64,000 nt of DNA from Methanobrevibacter sp. (GTDB taxonomy: Archaea; Methanobacteriota; Methanobacteria; Methanobacteriales; Methanobacteriaceae): contig JAFRFD010000103.1 in the NCBI GenBank assembly GCA_017434525.1, forward strand, positions 1-64,000. Direction: 5' to 3'. Positions 33,461-42,637 of the stretch are shown here, piece by piece. Numbering within the stretch: the first letter of the stretch is position 1; every line of letters begins with the position of its first letter. The position numbers and the translations under genes are program-made. The notes beneath the pieces were generated by a model, which worked only from the letters and a program-made list of their open reading frames with translations, ran no database searches and was not told the DNA's origin.

Positions 33461-35239
33461 TTAATCGGATAAGTAGTAATATTCTCCTTTTTCTTTTTGT
33501 TCCCTGTCCTTGTAACTGTCGAGTTTGTTGACTCTTGGCCTTTTGGTTTCCTTGTCCCTTCTGAATGTGATGTTGAGGTTTCCTAAAAACTCGTTCATCG
33601 CATTTCTCAAGTCAGTAGGCTTTGATGCGTGACCGTCAAGACCAGGGGTTCCGTTGAATACCATTGCCCTGTCGGAAATGTAGTCGATAAATACGATATC
33701 GTGGTCAACGATAAGTGATGCTGCGTTTCTGCTTTCAACCATCTTACGGATGACTCTTGCGGCTATAAGCCTTTGTTCCACATCCAGGAATGCGGTAGGT
33801 TCGTCGAAAAGATAGATTTCAGCGTCCTTTGAAAGTGTCACTGCAATGGCCAGTCTCTGAAGTTCCCCTCCACTCAGTCCTTTGACGGGTTTGTCAAGCA
33901 TGTCGTTGAGGGTTAGTGGGTTCATGATTTCACTTTCAAAGATTTTGGTTCCAAAGCTAGGGGCTTCCATATAGAGAAACTCCTGCACGGTTCCCTCAAA
34001 GTTGGAGACAATGTATTGCGGCTTGTATGCTATTGTCACCTCTTCGTCGACTTCACCGGTTGTCGGATCCTCAACTCCTGCAAGCATCTTTGCAAAGGTT
34101 GTCTTACCTATACCGTTTGAACCGAATGCAGTCACGATTTCATCGTAGAATATCTCACCGGCATCTGCAGTCAGCTTGAAGCCGTCATATTCCTTGGCCA
34201 AATCGGTATAGCTTGCAAGTGCGTCGCCTTCGTCTTCAGGAGTTGGCGGCCTTATTGTAAACTCAATTGGGTTTCTTCTGATTCTGACGTTTTCCTCTTT
34301 CAGGAATCCTTTGATGTATGCGTTGATTCCTAAACGAACTCCTTTTCTTCCTGAAACAACACCGTATCCTCCAGGCTGTCCGTAAAGGATATGGATATTG
34401 TCGGACAATGCGTCCAATGTGGCGAGGTCGTGCTCAATGACAAGTACGCTTTTACCCTCTTCGGCAAGGGACCTGATGACGCGAACGGCATTCAGCCTTT
34501 GGGATACGTCAAGCCAGGATGTAGGTTCGTCGAAGTAGTAGAAATCACCTTCCCTCAGGACTGTTGCGGCTATTGCAACCCTTTGAAGTTCCCCTCCACT
34601 CAGGTTTTCCATTTTCCTGTCGAGAACGTTTTCAAGCTGCAGTTCCTTTGTGACGTAGTCCAGCTTGTCCCTTTCGTTTACGTTGTTAAGCAGGTCTCTT
34701 ACTTTGCCTTTCACGACTTTCGGAAGCTTGTCGACCATCTGTGGCTTTAATATTGTCTTGATGTTGCCTTCAGAGAGGTCCTCGAAGTATTTCTGAAGTG
34801 CTGAACCTTTGTAATAGTCGATTACGGCATCCCAGTTTTCAGGCTTGTTTTCAAAGTCTCCGAAGTTAGGTATCAGGTTTCCGGACAATATGTTCATTAT
34901 TGTGGATTTACCGATACCGTTTTGACCCAGAAGACCAAGGACGGTTCCTTCCTCAAGGGATGGAAGTCCGAACAGTTCAAACTGGTTCTGTCCGAATCTG
35001 TGTATAGGTTCGCCTACCGCTTCAGGCAAGTTGATAATTGTAATGGCATCAAACGGGCAGCGGTTTGTACAGATACCGCACCCTTCACATAATTCCTCAG
35101 ATATCAGCACCTTTTTTGTATCCTCGTCAATCACTATGGTGTCCTCGTCCATCCTGACGCCCGGACAGTAATGGATACATAGGTAATCACATTTTTTAGG
35201 CTGACATCTGTCTTTGTCTAAAATTGAAATACGACTCAT
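33461..35239 (-). CDS. ABCE1 / Rli1 ribosome recycling ATPase
   Basis: 592 residues from ATG 35239, which follows AAGGAG; the longer ORF upstream is not used. The N-terminus carries two 4Fe-4S clusters (CQPKKC...CIHYCPG and [16 protein letters not shown]). Two ABC cassettes follow, with GQNGIGKST and GSNGIGKTT as Walker A and LSGGELQR as signature in both. ABCE1 splits the post-termination 70S ribosome. It is universally kept in archaea. The long tail GEYYYLSD is normal. Confidence 0.96.
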   Translation of the reverse strand: MSRISILDKDRCQPKKCDYLCIHYCPGVRMDEDTIVIDEDTKKVLISEELCEGCGICTNRCPFDAITIINLPEAVGEPIHRFGQNQFELFGLPSLEEGTVLGLLGQNGIGKSTIMNILSGNLIPNFGDFENKPENWDAVIDYYKGSALQKYFEDLSEGNIKTILKPQMVDKLPKVVKGKVRDLLNNVNERDKLDYVTKELQLENVLDRKMENLSGGELQRVAIAATVLREGDFYYFDEPTSWLDVSQRLNAVRVIRSLAEEGKSVLVIEHDLATLDALSDNIHILYGQPGGYGVVSGRKGVRLGINAYIKGFLKEENVRIRRNPIEFTIRPPTPEDEGDALASYTDLAKEYDGFKLTADAGEIFYDEIVTAFGSNGIGKTTFAKMLAGVEDPTTGEVDEEVTIAYKPQYIVSNFEGTVQEFLYMEAPSFGTKIFESEIMNPLTLNDMLDKPVKGLSGGELQRLAIAVTLSKDAEIYLFDEPTAFLDVEQRLIAARVIRKMVESRNAASLIVDHDIVFIDYISDRAMVFNGTPGLDGHASKPTDLRNAMNEFLGNLNITFRRDKETKRPRVNKLDSYKDREQKEKGEYYYLSD

Positions 35240-35469
35240 TATAATCTCCTTAAAAATATAATCATATATAATTTTATGTGTCATATTTAATTAAATTATG
35301 TTTTCAACAAACTTTCGAAATATTGCTCTGATTTGGTATTATTGACTTCAAATAATAAAATTGCAGTGAAAAAACCATTTTATTTAAATTATATGGGTTT
35401 AATTCGAATAAAAATAGTTTTTAACCATTTTTGACAAATTACAATCAATTGATTTTGGAGGTGTAATAA

Positions 35470-36304
35470 ATGGCCGAATTTCAGGAGGACATGCTGTTCA
35501 AAAATGTGGCAGACAAAGATGCCCGTATTCTTTTGGATATTATGGGAATCCAATCCAGGGACGTTAAGGTATGGACTAAAGAACTGATGCAAATAGATCC
35601 GACTACCTACAAACCGGATTTGATTTTGGAGCTGGACGATGAGAATTTGATAGTTGAGTTTCAAAGCACTAAAGTCGGGGATGACTTCTCAAGAAGGGCA
35701 CATTCCTATGTTGCAATCACAGACCAGCATAATGGCAACGGCAAAGATGTTAATTTGTCGGTTTTGAGTACGGATGAGGATTCAAAAAACTGTTGAATAC
35801 AGATACAACAAACTGAATTCTTTCAAATATGAAGTCATTGGACTGAATAATTTGAGCAGTAGCGAAATTATTAATAATGTTGAAACTAAACTTAAAAATA
35901 ATGAGATTCCCTCCAGTAGGGATGTAATATTATTGGCATTAGTTCCCTTAAGCAAGAAGGGTAAAAATATTGTTGAATATATTTATAGGGTTATTAAAAT
36001 CATCTATAAGTTGAAAAATCTATCAGTTTCCCAGTTGGAATTGGCGTTGGGGATTTTGTGGCTGACTACGGATAAATTCGTAGAAGATGATTTGGAAAGA
36101 AATATAATTTGCGACAGGTTAGGTGGTAGAATGAGTTTGATTGATGAATATGGTGAAAATAAATATAATTCTGGTAAAGATGATGGTATGGAGCAGATTA
36201 TTGTCAATTGGTTAAAATCAGGAGATATGGCAGAAATAATTGCGGAAAAATCTAAAGTTCCGTTGGAAAGGGTTCTCGAAATAAAAGAAAAACATAATTT
36301 GTAG
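35470..36304 (+). pseudogene. Rpn-like PD-(D/E)XK nuclease-family protein, frameshifted
   Basis: Two overlapping frames together give one protein of about 275 residues. The first (35470-35796) holds the PD-(D/E)XK core KPDLILELDDENLIVEFQS. The second (to 36304) continues with TVEYRYNKLNSFKYEV... and the family's C-terminal repeat GMEQIIVNWLKSGDMAEIIAEKS. The shift lies at a run of six A near 35786 (ttcaaaaaactg). The gene is either broken or the run was misread. Rpn/transposase-31-like proteins are abundant in Methanobrevibacter and their use is unclear. GGAGGTG precedes the ATG. Confidence 0.72.
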
Positions 36305-36313
36305 ATTTGTGGT

Positions 36314-36655
36314 ATGATGAAACAGGTAATGGTTGTTAGAACAGATTTGAAAATGCGCAAGGGAAAGATTGCAGCGCAATGTTGTCACGGAGCTATTGGA
36401 GCATACAAGAAATCGCCGGTTGATAAAATCAGGAAATGGGAAAACGAGGCTTATGCCAAGGTGGTTTTGAAGGTTCAGACCTTGGAGGAGTTAACGGAGC
36501 TTAAAAAGAAAGCCGACAAAAAGGGCATTGTCAATTATTTGGTAGTTGATGCAGGACGCACTCAGATACCTACCTCAAGCGTTACAGTTTTGGCGCTGGG
36601 TCCTGATGAAGATGAAATACTTGATGAAGTGACAGGGGATTTGAAACTTTTATAG
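36314..36655 (+). CDS. pth2: Peptidyl-tRNA hydrolase, archaeal/eukaryal type (Pth2)
   Basis: 113 residues. It frees tRNA from dropped-off peptidyl-tRNA. The start KQVMVVRTDLKMRKGKIAAQCCHGA contains the catalytic Lys/His region of Pth2, and the end has the DAGRTQIPTSSVTVLALGP signature. ATGATG start; either codon may be used. Confidence 0.95.
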   Translation: MMKQVMVVRTDLKMRKGKIAAQCCHGAIGAYKKSPVDKIRKWENEAYAKVVLKVQTLEELTELKKKADKKGIVNYLVVDAGRTQIPTSSVTVLALGPDEDEILDEVTGDLKLL

Positions 36656-36700
36656 ATTGAACTGTCATTTGATGGAAGCTACTTTTAATTAAACGGGGTC

Positions 36701-37369
36701 GTGATTATTATCATAAAACAGGTAGTTAAAATTGGGGGAAGCCTATTTCCAAATTATGCAATAGATTTGGCCAAAAAGCTGGAAAACACCAATTCATGCA
36801 TAATTTTGGGAGGGGGAGAGTTTGCTAATCTGATACGCAAATACGATAGCGAACAGAATTTTTCAGATGAAGCGAATCACTGGACGGCAATCGATTGCAT
36901 GGACATAACGGCAAAACTTGTCAATGATAAGGTAAAATCAACAAAATTGGCATATTCAATTGAAGAAGTCAACAAAATCTCAAATGAAGGGTTTACGCCA
37001 ATTTTTATAGTTTCCAAGTTTTTAAGAGATGAGGATCCGTTCGAATGCAGCTGGGATGTGACCTCCGATTCGATTGCAGCCTATGTTGCACACCTGCTTA
37101 ATGCGAACCTTTTTATAGTAACAGATGTAAATGGTATATATACCCAAGAACCGAAGAAGCCGGGTTCTACATTCATAAGTAAAATCGATGCAAAAACTTT
37201 ACTAACTTTTCAGGAGTCATCGATTGATGTAATGTTACCGTCTCTTCTATTAGAGTTTGGGACTAATTGTTATGTTGTGAATGGGAAGTGCCCAGAGTGG
37301 GTTTTATCTCTTATAGATGATAATATAAATGATTATAACTTCGATTACACACAAATAATAGGTGATTAA
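36701..37369 (+). CDS. mfnE: MfnE, aminomethylfuranmethyl-phosphate kinase (methanofuran synthesis)
   Basis: 222 residues of the amino acid kinase fold: KIGGSLF at the start, LGGGEFANLIR (about 33-43) and FIVTDVNGIYT (about 143-153), which bind the phosphates and Mg2+. The archaeal branch includes MfnE, which phosphorylates 5-(aminomethyl)-3-furanmethanol phosphate to the diphosphate for methanofuran. A GTG start is used. The zinc-ribbon and aEF-1beta genes follow on the same strand. Other amino acid kinase roles are possible but less likely. Confidence 0.8.
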   Translation: MIIIIKQVVKIGGSLFPNYAIDLAKKLENTNSCIILGGGEFANLIRKYDSEQNFSDEANHWTAIDCMDITAKLVNDKVKSTKLAYSIEEVNKISNEGFTPIFIVSKFLRDEDPFECSWDVTSDSIAAYVAHLLNANLFIVTDVNGIYTQEPKKPGSTFISKIDAKTLLTFQESSIDVMLPSLLLEFGTNCYVVNGKCPEWVLSLIDDNINDYNFDYTQIIGD

Positions 37370-37371
37370 AG

Positions 37372-37533
37372 ATGAAAACTGTAGAATGTATTTCATGTAA
37401 ACAAGAAATTCCATTAACCGGACCATTCGTAGAATTCGAATGCCCGTTATGTGGAGCAAAAATAGCAAGATGTGAAAAATGTCGTACTTTTGGTCACGCT
37501 TACAAATGCGAATGCGGATTTGAAGGACCATAG
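37372..37533 (+). CDS. Small zinc-ribbon protein (HVO_2753-like)
   Basis: 53 residues, MKTVECISCKQEIPL... ending GFEGP. Four cysteine pairs (CISC, CPLC, CEKC and CEC) form two zinc fingers of the HVO_2753 family of archaeal micro-proteins, which affect swarming and biofilm formation in Haloferax. GGTGAT precedes the ATG and overlaps the mfnE end; aEF-1beta follows after 20 bp. The gene is very conserved in this position before EF-1beta in euryarchaea. Confidence 0.88.
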   Translation: MKTVECISCKQEIPLTGPFVEFECPLCGAKIARCEKCRTFGHAYKCECGFEGP

Positions 37534-37553
37534 ACTTAAATGGAGGAATTAGA

Positions 37554-37823
37554 ATGGGTGAAGTATTAACAACTATGAAAATCATGCCAGACAGTCCTGA
37601 TGTAGATTTAGAAGCTATTAAAGCAACCATCAAAGATTCAATGCCTGAAGGCGCTAAATTCAATGATATGAAAGAAGAACCAATTGCATTCGGTTTAGTT
37701 GCAATTGTCTTAAGTTTCATCACTGAAGACGGTGAAGGCGGATCTGGACCTGTTGAAGAAATGGTTTCAGCTATTGAAGGCGTAGCTAGTATCGAAATTA
37801 CTGGCGTTGGAAGATTAATGTAA
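37554..37823 (+). CDS. Translation elongation factor 1-beta (aEF-1B)
   Basis: 89 residues, the size of the archaeal nucleotide exchange factor for EF-1alpha. The start GEVLTTMKIMPDSPDVDLEAIK and the end VEEMVSAIEGVASIEITGVGRLM are diagnostic. GGAGGA precedes the ATG. Codon use is that of a highly expressed gene. Confidence 0.95.
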   Translation: MGEVLTTMKIMPDSPDVDLEAIKATIKDSMPEGAKFNDMKEEPIAFGLVAIVLSFITEDGEGGSGPVEEMVSAIEGVASIEITGVGRLM

Positions 37824-37855
37824 TTGCATTGTTTTGCAATATTTTATTATTTATT

Positions 37856-37881
37856 GGAGTTGTTGTAAAATAACTCTTTTT
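37856..37881 (+). terminator. aEF-1beta terminator
   Basis: GAGTTGTT pairs with AATAACTC (one G-U) followed by tttttttatt, about 32 bp behind the stop. Confidence 0.6.
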
Positions 37882-37986
37882 TTATTCTATTTTTTTTAAA
37901 TCATTTTATAGATAAATTTGCTAATTTTTAGGAGTGGCTGATTTTAGAGTTCCTTATTGCATCGTCATTGAACTAGATTCTTGTGG

Positions 37987-38019
37987 TTCACACTAATTTT
38001 GTTTTTTTACTAGTGTGAA
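37987..38019. repeat. 9-bp perfect inverted repeat
   Basis: TTCACACTA (37987-37995) pairs with TAGTGTGAA (38011-38019), with a T-rich loop. Confidence 0.5.
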
Positions 38020-38055
38020 ATATGGTGTTTTGTCAATATTTAAAAATAGTTTTTT

Positions 38056-38107
38056 TTAATGTCTATATTACGAGTTTTACCTCGTAATACTACCCATTAG
38101 ACATTAA
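38056..38107. repeat. Two-tier hairpin with 8-nt bulge
   Basis: TTAATGTCTA (38056-38065) pairs with TAGACATTAA (38098-38107), and directly inside it TATTACGAG (38066-38074) pairs with CTCGTAATA (38081-38089). Only ctacccat on the 3' side is unpaired. The outer word resembles the one at 13261 (AATGTCTAC). Confidence 0.55.
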
Positions 38108-38209
38108 AAACATGTTACTCCAATTTTGAGGTTTTTCTCTTATGAGAGAAACACTCTTATTTAAAAGTTATTGTGGAATGTCATATATAAATGTAATTAT
38201 TTACGTTAA

Positions 38210-38310
38210 TGTAATCGATTAGTGTTCTTCTAGGCAAAAAGGCCTCCACGAAAACTGTTGGGTAGTGTTTTCTAAAAGTCCATCATTGAAATGGATTTTA
38301 ATCGATTACA
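38210..38310 (+). ncRNA. Candidate structured RNA closed by a 12-bp perfect stem
   Basis: TGTAATCGATTA (38210-38221) pairs with TAATCGATTACA (38299-38310). The enclosed 77 nt hold smaller stems (aggc/gcct around 38232-38244; aaaac/gtttt around 38250-38272; tccat/atgga around 38279-38295), suggesting a multi-branched fold. A TATA-like catatataaatg (38183-38194) stands about 25 bp before the 5' arm, so the stem would begin at the transcript start. A gggggtga word lies just behind the 3' arm, so a riboswitch-like leader is an alternative to a free small RNA. Confidence 0.45.
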
Positions 38311-38334
38311 GTAGTGGGGGTGAATTTAAGGATA

Positions 38335-38526
38335 TTATGTTCTTGTTTTTCTACCAAGCATTAATATCTTCAACATATTTAAAATATTGAGATAATATGT
38401 CGCTAGTAAGAACATAATTATCCGCACGGTTTTCACCTCGTTTTGGAGTAATTGGATGGAGACATCAATCAATTCTGATGAAATAGTGATGTATAGTGAA
38501 TAAGTACTAATTAAATTTAATTTCAT
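38335..38526 (-). CDS. Doubtful small ORF
   Basis: 63 codons with a GGATGTGATT site before the ATG (38526). The product is Leu/Ile-rich with a possible membrane segment (VRIIMFLLATYYLNILNML). Its end overlaps an inverted repeat (ggatattatgttctt near 38330, aagaacataattatcc near 38407). No recognised family, so it may be chance. Confidence 0.2.
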   Translation of the reverse strand: MKLNLISTYSLYITISSELIDVSIQLLQNEVKTVRIIMFLLATYYLNILNMLKILMLGRKTRT

Positions 38527-38964
38527 ACTAATCACATCCTTTAAATTGGAGGCCTATTTCAAATTAAATATTGTATTAGAGGATATTTAAACCTTGTTGA
38601 AGTCAATTAAGAAAATTGCACTCAAAAAAACATAATATATAAACTTTAATATTTTTAATTGATGATTAATGGAATTTTTGATTATTTTTTTTAAAATTGA
38701 TGTCTTGTTGAAGTTCAAGATTTAAAAAATAGACGTGTTTTTTGAACTCTTTTATATTAATTTTAGTTTCATCGTCGTTTTTTAGTCTACTTTTCCTGTT
38801 GCATTAAGTCCATTGGATGTTGGGAATTATTTTGCTGATTTTTCAGTGTTGTTTTCACTTTTTGAACAATATGTATATTAATTATGGCGAATGGCGTTCA
38901 AAACCAAGTTTTTTTGCATTTAGGGTAATGTCCAACCATAACTATTTGTTTAATTTTTAAAAAA

Positions 38965-39040
38965 TTTAGTTATACCTAAAAATTTATATACTTCTTTAGA
39001 TAAAATCAAGTATGACGATAAAAAAGTTAGGTTTGCCTAA
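38965..39040 (+). promoter_or_regulatory. Promoter with two DtxR-type palindromes
   Basis: TTTAGTTATACCTAAA (38965-38980) and TTAGGTTTGCCTAA (39027-39040) flank a TATA box (tttatata, about 38983-38990). The feoA promoter in this window has the same arrangement. An iron-responsive repressor of DtxR type would cover the core promoter. The transcript would start near 39013. Confidence 0.55.
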
Positions 39041-39205
39041 ACTTTAATTGTCATTGTATGTTAGTTTTAAAAACTACGCTACAATTCTCCGATTATTGCT
39101 GAATCGGTTTAATCTCTTCTGATTTGGCAATGGCATATAACTACTCTCAAGAAATTAAATATGAAATCCATATTTAATTTCACCTATTAAAAGAGGTGCA
39201 TTCTC
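39013..39205 (+). promoter_or_regulatory. Structured leader before the Cys-rich micropeptide
   Basis: About 190 nt with ccgatt/aatcgg (about 39091-39108), a 13-bp perfect stem GAAATTAAATATG / CATATTTAATTTC (about 39151-39181), and cacct/aggtg, which would hide the AGAGGTG ribosome binding site. The layout is that of a leader that can expose or hide the translation start. Confidence 0.45.
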
Positions 39206-39316
39206 ATGAAAAACGAATCAAAACAGAAATGTTGTGAAATCAAAAATGATTCAAAAGAGAAAAAAGGCATTCTAAAAAGATTGTGGTGTTTCTTTTTCGG
39301 CTGTAATTGCCACTAA
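39206..39316 (+). CDS. 36-residue Cys-rich micropeptide
   Basis: MKNESKQKCCEIKNDSKEKK followed by an ILKRLWCFFFGC segment and ending NCH. It has five cysteines (CC, C, CxC) and an amphipathic Lys-rich first half with an aromatic tail. A good AGAGGTG site stands 8 bp before the ATG. Its promoter has two iron-box-like palindromes, so it is likely made under iron limitation. It could bind iron or act at the membrane beside an iron transporter. No known family. Confidence 0.5.
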   Translation: MKNESKQKCCEIKNDSKEKKGILKRLWCFFFGCNCH

Positions 39317-39427
39317 ATATTATTCAAACTTATTATCTTTTTTTAAAATATTTGCTACTTTAATAATATTTAAGTAGTATAATCAAGATATTATAATCCA
39401 ATTGAATAAACTAAAGTAGGTAGAATT

Positions 39428-40147
39428 ATGGATAGGACAAGGAAATTAATTATTGGGATTTTGATTATTGTTCTTATAGGCCTCATAGCAATTATTGCGG
39501 GTGCACTATTCATAGGCCATGATGTTGAACTTACTGAAGGTAACAGAAACATTTTGGTATGCGCCATCGATGAAAGTGAACCTAGGCCTGGAATGGGTGC
39601 ATGTGACATGGCATTCATAGTCAGCTTAGACAATGGTACCCTTAAGAATTACACTGTAGTTTATCCTGGTGGAATGACTCATCCAACAGCAGCAGAACCT
39701 GCAGAAGCCAAGGCTCAGGGTGCGGGATCCAGACTATTGCTTCACGATGCTTTCTGGGATGCGGATAATTCCAAGGACATGAAACTTGCAAAGGAAATTG
39801 TGGAGTACAACACCAAAATCAAAATAGATTCTGTTGTTGCAATCAACACTGAAGCTTTGGATGCTGTGCTTAATGCGGCAGGAACAGTTGACATCAATGG
39901 AACTCCAACCAACATAAGCGGTATTGACATCATCCGTGAAGAGGATTGGGGAAAAGGAGTATCAAGAGGGGATGCAGTATTGGACATCGTCAAAGCTGCC
40001 GCCCGAGCTGCAAAGGACCCTGAAGTAAAATCAGCAATGGTCAATGCAGCAATCGATCAATACTCAAAAGGAAACATTATCATGGACCAGCAAGGAGCTT
40101 TCGTCGGATTGCTGGCATCAAAAGGAATTGAAACCTTCTTCGGTTAA
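39428..40147 (+). CDS. DUF4012 family membrane-anchored protein
   Basis: 239 residues. One N-terminal membrane segment (KLIIGILIIVLIGLIAIIAGALFIG) is followed by an extracytoplasmic domain. The segments NILVCAIDESEPRPGMGACDMAFIVSLDNG and INTEALDAVLNAAGTVDI match DUF4012, which is distantly like LytR-CpsA-Psr proteins that move glycopolymers to the cell wall. It stands next to Tad-type secretion genes on the other strand. Function in envelope assembly is inferred. Confidence 0.75.
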   Translation: MDRTRKLIIGILIIVLIGLIAIIAGALFIGHDVELTEGNRNILVCAIDESEPRPGMGACDMAFIVSLDNGTLKNYTVVYPGGMTHPTAAEPAEAKAQGAGSRLLLHDAFWDADNSKDMKLAKEIVEYNTKIKIDSVVAINTEALDAVLNAAGTVDINGTPTNISGIDIIREEDWGKGVSRGDAVLDIVKAAARAAKDPEVKSAMVNAAIDQYSKGNIIMDQQGAFVGLLASKGIETFFG

Positions 40148-40161
40148 TTCCTTTACTTTTT

Positions 40162-41085
40162 TTATATTTTCGGCTCCAATTTTTTAATGAACACTCCCAT
40201 AAACATAACTATCATCGGAAAGAACACTGAATAAATCAGAAGCAACAGATTGGAAGATATCACATCTCCCATAACGGTTGAGCTAGCCATCAGCATGATT
40301 AGACTTATCACCGGAGCCAGAATGGCTATGAATGTGTAAATCAATATGAATGAATTCAATTTCTGGGAATATTCCTTTAGCTTGATTTGCATTTCAAATG
40401 AGATGTCCTTTGCGATTATGTCAAGACTGCCTGCAAGATTGCCTCCAACCCTAAGGGTACCTATGATTTGATGTATTGCTCTTGAAAGGCCTTCGGACTT
40501 TACTCTTTTTGACATTTCAAGAAGGGAGCTTTCAGTCGATTTTCCGTATTTCACCTCTTCGAGAACCCTGTTTATCTCCTTTGAAAAGGTTCCGTAATCG
40601 GCATCCCTTATTGTCAGCAATGTATCGTGAAGCCCTTTTCCGGATTTCAATTCGATTCCCATATGTCTTAATGCATAAGGCAGTTCCTGATTCAAGTCGG
40701 AATATCCTTTCTGCTCTTTGATTTTGGGATAATAAATCACAAGGACATAAAACATCGCCATCATCACAAGATACATCCCACCAATCTCAAATGGCAGTAT
40801 GACCAAAAGCAGAATGAACAAAAGAATCACGGTAGTCACTGTTGACTTTTTAATCATGACTGGAATTAGCATCTCCCTAAGTTTGCCTATTCTGTCGTCG
40901 CTTTTTGGAGATGTTTTATTGTTTTTATCAAGATCCAGCTTTGAAAAGATGGACAATACCTTTTCATCACCGGAATCATTAGTTTCGTTCTCGCTTCTAA
41001 AGGATATGCTTTTTAGGGAGGTGACCGTGGAGAGTGCGATTGTACCAACCAATATAAAAAACCTGTCTAACATGATATCATCCAT
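40162..41085 (-). CDS. Type II secretion / type IV pilus membrane protein (TadC/GspF family)
   Basis: 307 residues. Membrane segments at the N-terminus, at about 95-135 and two near the C-terminus frame a T2SSF helical domain with [18 protein letters not shown] and [17 protein letters not shown]. It is the inner platform of an archaeal type IV pilus-like machine. The gene overlaps the ATPase gene by 8 bp. A prepilin was not found nearby. The start may be the second Met, four codons later. Confidence 0.85.
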   Translation of the reverse strand: MDDIMLDRFFILVGTIALSTVTSLKSISFRSENETNDSGDEKVLSIFSKLDLDKNNKTSPKSDDRIGKLREMLIPVMIKKSTVTTVILLFILLLVILPFEIGGMYLVMMAMFYVLVIYYPKIKEQKGYSDLNQELPYALRHMGIELKSGKGLHDTLLTIRDADYGTFSKEINRVLEEVKYGKSTESSLLEMSKRVKSEGLSRAIHQIIGTLRVGGNLAGSLDIIAKDISFEMQIKLKEYSQKLNSFILIYTFIAILAPVISLIMLMASSTVMGDVISSNLLLLIYSVFFPMIVMFMGVFIKKLEPKI

Positions 41086-42505
41086 TCAGCATGATTCTGT
41101 TCAGTACCTTTTCGCTGTCCGCATAGTATAGGTCTAAAACGCTTTTCACATCCCCGACAGAGCGGATGTCATAATCGACCATATGCTTTAGGACGAGTTT
41201 CCGGTTTTCGATTTCCTTGTGGATTTCACTCAACGATTTCCCGCTCAGGCTTGCAATCTGTGAGAGAGTCTTGCTTGTTATGCTGACATTGTCGATTCTG
41301 TCGGTTTCTGGATTCCATTGGAAAATCTTGTTCAGCTGGACTACTCCCTCCTCTATTCCTACAACTTCCGCCACTTCGCTGATTCTTCTGTATGACACTC
41401 CTGAGGGTGTGTAAATCCTGTTTTGCATTATGATGAAGTCAATCGCCTGTATCATTATCTCGGGAACTGACATGGGATCATTTGTCAGTCTTGTAATCGT
41501 TTCCCTTGCATCATTTGAGTGCAGGGTTCCAAATCCAGAATGTCCTGTATTCAATGCCGTAAAAAGCGTGATTGCCTCATCAGCTCTCACCTCTCCGACA
41601 ATTATCCTGTCGGGGCGTTGCCTTAGGGAATTCTTGACGAGGTCATTCATGGTAAGCTCCCCCTTGTTTTCAACGTTTGCGGGACGGGTTTCCATTCTGA
41701 TTACGTGTTCATGCGGAATCTGCAGTTCCAGAGTGTCCTCTATGGTGATGATTCTCTCTTTGGGATTTATGAAAGAGCAGAGCGCATTCAATGTTGTTGT
41801 TTTCCCGGAACTTGTTCCTCCGGATATTATCGCATTTGCGGATTTCACTCCAAGCCCGTCAAAGCACAGCCACAGGAACGCCGCAAGCTCAACGGAAATC
41901 GTCTTGGAATTTATCAAATCGATGATGGTGAATGGATCCTTTTTGAATTTTCTGATGGTAAGTGAAGGCCCGTCGGCGGATACGGGAGGGATTGTTGCGT
42001 TTATCCTTGAGCCGTCCGTTAGCCTTCCGTCCAGTATTGGTGATTCCTGGTCTATTCTTCTGTTGATTTGCCTTGCAATCGAGTCAATCAAATCCATAAG
42101 TTCCCTTTCGTCACTGAATTCAATATTGGTTTTCATCATGCCGTGTTGTCTGTGATAGACAAATATCGGCTTGTCTATTCCATTTATCATGATTTCCTCA
42201 AGCTCGTCGTCCTGAATCAGCGAATCGATTTTGCCATAGCCGATAATGTCCCTGAGTATCCTGTGGGAGAGGTTGTCCAGGTATTTTCTTGAAACGGGAA
42301 TGTCCTGATTTTCGCCGCTCAATCTCAAAAACAGGAAATTCCTGATGTCATTGAGAAGCTTTTCCTCATTCGGCTGGAAATTCTCACCTGAGGATATGGC
42401 CAAATCAACCAGGTTTTCACGAATTTCACCTAAGATGATTTTTTCCTCAGGGCTGTAATCTTGTCTGACTATGTCATATTGCGGTATAATCTCATTATTG
42501 CTCAT
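41078..42505 (-). CDS. Secretion/pilus assembly ATPase (TadA/CpaF/VirB11 family)
   Basis: 475 residues from ATG 42505, behind GAGGTGG. Walker [15 protein letters not shown] (about 245-258), the Asp box [13 protein letters not shown], Walker [14 protein letters not shown] and the His box [12 protein letters not shown] are all intact. The C-terminus has an extra RING-like or regulatory tail (about 400-475). It drives assembly of an adhesive pilus or secretion together with the TadC-like protein. Confidence 0.9.
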   Translation of the reverse strand: MSNNEIIPQYDIVRQDYSPEEKIILGEIRENLVDLAISSGENFQPNEEKLLNDIRNFLFLRLSGENQDIPVSRKYLDNLSHRILRDIIGYGKIDSLIQDDELEEIMINGIDKPIFVYHRQHGMMKTNIEFSDERELMDLIDSIARQINRRIDQESPILDGRLTDGSRINATIPPVSADGPSLTIRKFKKDPFTIIDLINSKTISVELAAFLWLCFDGLGVKSANAIISGGTSSGKTTTLNALCSFINPKERIITIEDTLELQIPHEHVIRMETRPANVENKGELTMNDLVKNSLRQRPDRIIVGEVRADEAITLFTALNTGHSGFGTLHSNDARETITRLTNDPMSVPEIMIQAIDFIIMQNRIYTPSGVSYRRISEVAEVVGIEEGVVQLNKIFQWNPETDRIDNVSITSKTLSQIASLSGKSLSEIHKEIENRKLVLKHMVDYDIRSVGDVKSVLDLYYADSEKVLNRIMLNG

Positions 42506-42637
42506 ATTTTCCACCTCAACGGATTTTTAACACATTTTAAAATTAGTAATACTAATTAATAAAGTTTTTATTACTTTCGAAAGCATAATTACTGGCTCAA
42601 GTCAAAATAACATTATAGAAACAATTGTGGGATTATC

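Larger units (their letters stand above)
37824..39427. other. 1.6-kb intergenic region with hairpins, a candidate RNA and a micropeptide gene
   Basis: Beyond the terminator there are three separate strong hairpins, a TATA-driven structured RNA candidate, a doubtful 63-codon ORF on the minus strand and a 36-codon Cys-rich ORF behind two iron-box-like palindromes. 38540-38960 shows nothing but AT-rich DNA. Confidence 0.6.

Noticed and set aside
39131..39178. 15-codon ORF in the leader of the Cys-rich micropeptide
   Set aside because: Possible leader peptide, but there is no clear ribosome binding site and the sequence is explained by the 13-bp stem that overlaps it.
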